From positions 1 to 22,706 of the IMG/VR virus record IMGVR_UViG_3300030116_002614: a DNA stretch of 22,706 bases, one strand, 5' to 3'. This document shows, one piece after another, positions 21,543 to 22,706 of the stretch; position 1 is the stretch's first letter, and every line of letters begins with the position of its first letter. Under the pieces are notes generated by a model, which did no database searches, was not told the origin of the DNA, and saw nothing but the letters and a program-made list of their open reading frames with translations. This DNA comes from a virus. Position numbers and translations under genes: made by a program.

Positions 21543-21757
21543 TATAATAAAATTATCGCATTGTGGACGTCTGCGAATATAAATGGATGCTACAACTTCC
21601 GATTCACCTCGGGGTGTGAATTGTGTATCAAATTCCCTGTATTCAATAGTCAGAAGTGGCTGGCAATTCTCATTGTTGTTAATTAAAATTTGTCGCCTAT
21701 CCCGTCATAATCCCAAGGATGATGGAGTTTTAGTAATACTTGGAGTAGGAGAAAAAA
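21543..21757 (+). promoter_or_regulatory. Promoter and structured leader of scaffold and capsid genes
   Basis: TATAAT at 21543-21548 lies just past the terminator, without a clear -35. The presumed leader of about 200 nt has no credible ORF. It can form TCGCA/TGCGA (near 21556-21576), GATTCAC/GTGAATT (near 21601-21622) and CATAATCC/GGATGATG with one mismatch (near 21706-21724). GAATT with AATTC further on would compete with the second stem. AGTAGGAGA precedes the ATG at 21758. The leader may stabilise the mRNA or regulate capsid supply. Confidence 0.45.
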
Positions 21758-22228
21758 ATGGTAAATGAAGAAAATATGGAAAACATAGAAGAAGAACAAG
21801 TACAAGAAGATAGTAATGCTATCAAGAACTTGCGAGAGCGAGTTAAAGAACTTGAAGTAGTAGAAAAAGAATATAAGTCTGTAAAGATGGATTCTGCTAT
21901 CAAAGATGCTGGCTTTGACCCAGATTCTGGGCAGGGTAAAGCATTAAAAGATTTGTACAAAGGCGAACTAAAAGCTGATGCTATACAGCAATTTGCCCAG
22001 GAACAATACGGATGGACCTCAGAAAGTCCTACCGAACCTGGACCAGAAGATGCACAAAAAGCAAGGGTAGTTAGTAGTCAACAAAATTTGGACGATATGA
22101 TTGACGATTCAATACCTGTAGAACCAATTGCCTTAGATGACCAAATAACGCAAGCGCAAGCTGATGGTGATTGGCAAACAAGTTCTAATCTCAAAGCAGA
22201 ACAATTAAGAAAATTAACCCAAAAATAG
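21758..22228 (+). CDS. Capsid scaffolding protein
   Basis: This 156-aa acidic protein lies directly before the major capsid gene, the usual place of a scaffold. The N-terminus (1-20) is nearly all Glu, Asn, Met and Gln. A coiled coil follows (IKNLRERVKELEVVEKEYKS, about 22-41). Then AIKDAGFDPDSGQGKALKDL and a helix to YGW, a combination typical of small phage scaffolds. The C-terminal third is Pro/Asp/Gln-rich, ending in a basic helix (SSNLKAEQLRKLTQK) that could bind capsid subunits, as scaffold tails do. It would fill the prohead and leave before packaging. Confidence 0.75.
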   Translation: MVNEENMENIEEEQVQEDSNAIKNLRERVKELEVVEKEYKSVKMDSAIKDAGFDPDSGQGKALKDLYKGELKADAIQQFAQEQYGWTSESPTEPGPEDAQKARVVSSQQNLDDMIDDSIPVEPIALDDQITQAQADGDWQTSSNLKAEQLRKLTQK

Positions 22229-22243
22229 TAAAGGAGATTTAAC

Positions 22244-22706
22244 ATGGGGGCAGTAAGCGGCTTAGGTGATTCTTATGATTTACCTAATTTCGTGGGTGAG
22301 TTATTTAATATAACTCCAAATGATACACCATTCCTTTCTGCTATTGGTGGAATGACAGGAGGTAAATCAGTTACCTCTAAGCAGTTCACCTGGCAAACAG
22401 TTGATAATGCAACAGCAGCTCAAACAGTAGTTGTTGAAGGTGCAGATGCAACTTTCGCAGAGAGAACAAGAAGTCAAGTTGTAAACGTGACACAAATTAT
22501 GCAATATGGTGTAAACGTATCATACACAAAACAAGCAGCAACAGGAAACATCAGTGGTGAATCTATACTTGGAAATCAACCAGTTCAAGATGAATTGGCT
22601 TTCCAATTAGATATGGCTATGAAGAGAGCAGCTAGAGATATAGAGTTCTCTTTCATACAAGGTTCTTATGTTGCAGATACAGATGTATCAACAGCAAGAA
22701 AAACAA
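22244..22706 (+). CDS. Major capsid protein, N-terminal part (SU10/DUF5309-like)
   Basis: AAGGAGATTTAACATG gives a strong start. The frame is open to the end of the window, so the last part is missing (154 codons seen). The protein begins MGAVSGLGDSYDLPNFVGEL, then FNITPNDTPFLSAIGGM, and later ARDIEFSFIQGSYV. 'NITPNDTPFLSAIGG' and a Trp-Gln-x-x-x-Asp segment followed by an ARTRSQ-type E-loop (AERTRSQVVNVTQIMQYGVN) are typical of the HK97-fold capsid group known as SU10 major capsid or DUF5309. Codons ending in C (TTC, AAC, TAC) are more frequent than in the virion genes upstream, which fits high expression. Confidence 0.85.
   Translation, partial: MGAVSGLGDSYDLPNFVGELFNITPNDTPFLSAIGGMTGGKSVTSKQFTWQTVDNATAAQTVVVEGADATFAERTRSQVVNVTQIMQYGVNVSYTKQAATGNISGESILGNQPVQDELAFQLDMAMKRAARDIEFSFIQGSYVADTDVSTARKT

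Noticed and set aside
21444-21686. 80-aa rightward frame with TTG start
   Set aside because: It runs through the perfect terminator hairpin at 21501-21530 and the next promoter, has no ribosome-binding site, and its composition is not protein-like.
1-22706. Search for CRISPR arrays, insertion sequences, tRNA and rRNA genes
   Set aside because: No regularly spaced repeats, transposase motifs or complete cloverleaf were seen on either strand by eye. A tRNA scan program would be needed to exclude unusual tRNAs.

Overview
The window is part of a tailed double-stranded DNA phage genome, probably a podovirus-like phage of an aquatic, AT-rich host. It has a large terminase with a portal next to it, a scaffold followed by a major capsid protein, a virion-type transglycosylase, and a lane of phage DNA-metabolism genes. 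Both ends of the window fall inside genes. I see no integrase, rRNA, tRNA, CRISPR array or insertion sequence. A low-GC actinobacterial host (for example marine Actinomarina-type) is a hypothesis only. It rests on TATAAT boxes 6-7 nt before ATG at leftward first genes (leaderless starts) and on a resemblance of the last structural proteins to actinophage virion proteins.

Layout. (1) 1-561, rightward: 3' part of a metallophosphoesterase. (2) 562-5836, leftward: an early-type operon of about 19 genes, tightly overlapped through TAATG and ATGA junctions. It includes a Rad52-like single-strand annealing protein, two helix-turn-helix proteins, a possible Cys-His-Asp hydrolase and a P-loop kinase. 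At least eight are microproteins of 26-48 aa, several with CxxC motifs or one membrane segment. Many of these genes share a GGAAGG ribosome-binding site. (3) 5837-6857: a control region of about 1 kb with diverging promoters, palindromes, a compound hairpin and small leftward zinc-motif ORFs. (4) 6858-21347, rightward: the late operon. It holds seven tiny ORFs (mostly Lys/Arg-rich), TerL, portal, two small acidic or proline-rich proteins, a 1556-aa presumed internal or ejection protein, and four more virion proteins including a transglycosylase. (5) 21348-21757: a regulatory gap with a hairpin, a possible small RNA ending in a perfect 12-bp terminator, a new promoter and a structured leader of about 200 nt. 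(6) 21758-22706: scaffold and the start of the major capsid gene.

How it fits together. Leftward genes would act first, in recombination, nucleic-acid metabolism and host takeover, from a promoter element that occurs twice (about 5841-5885 and 3652-3694). A promoter at 6807-6835, with an inverted repeat over its -35 box, would then fire the packaging and virion genes. Scaffold and capsid have their own promoter downstream of a terminator. The most intriguing possibility is the putative small RNA at 21443-21537. Its CCUUCCUUU stretch, between two hairpins, is complementary to the GGAAGG ribosome-binding sites typical of the early leftward genes. A late RNA that shuts off early translation would follow from this, but it is inference and needs testing.
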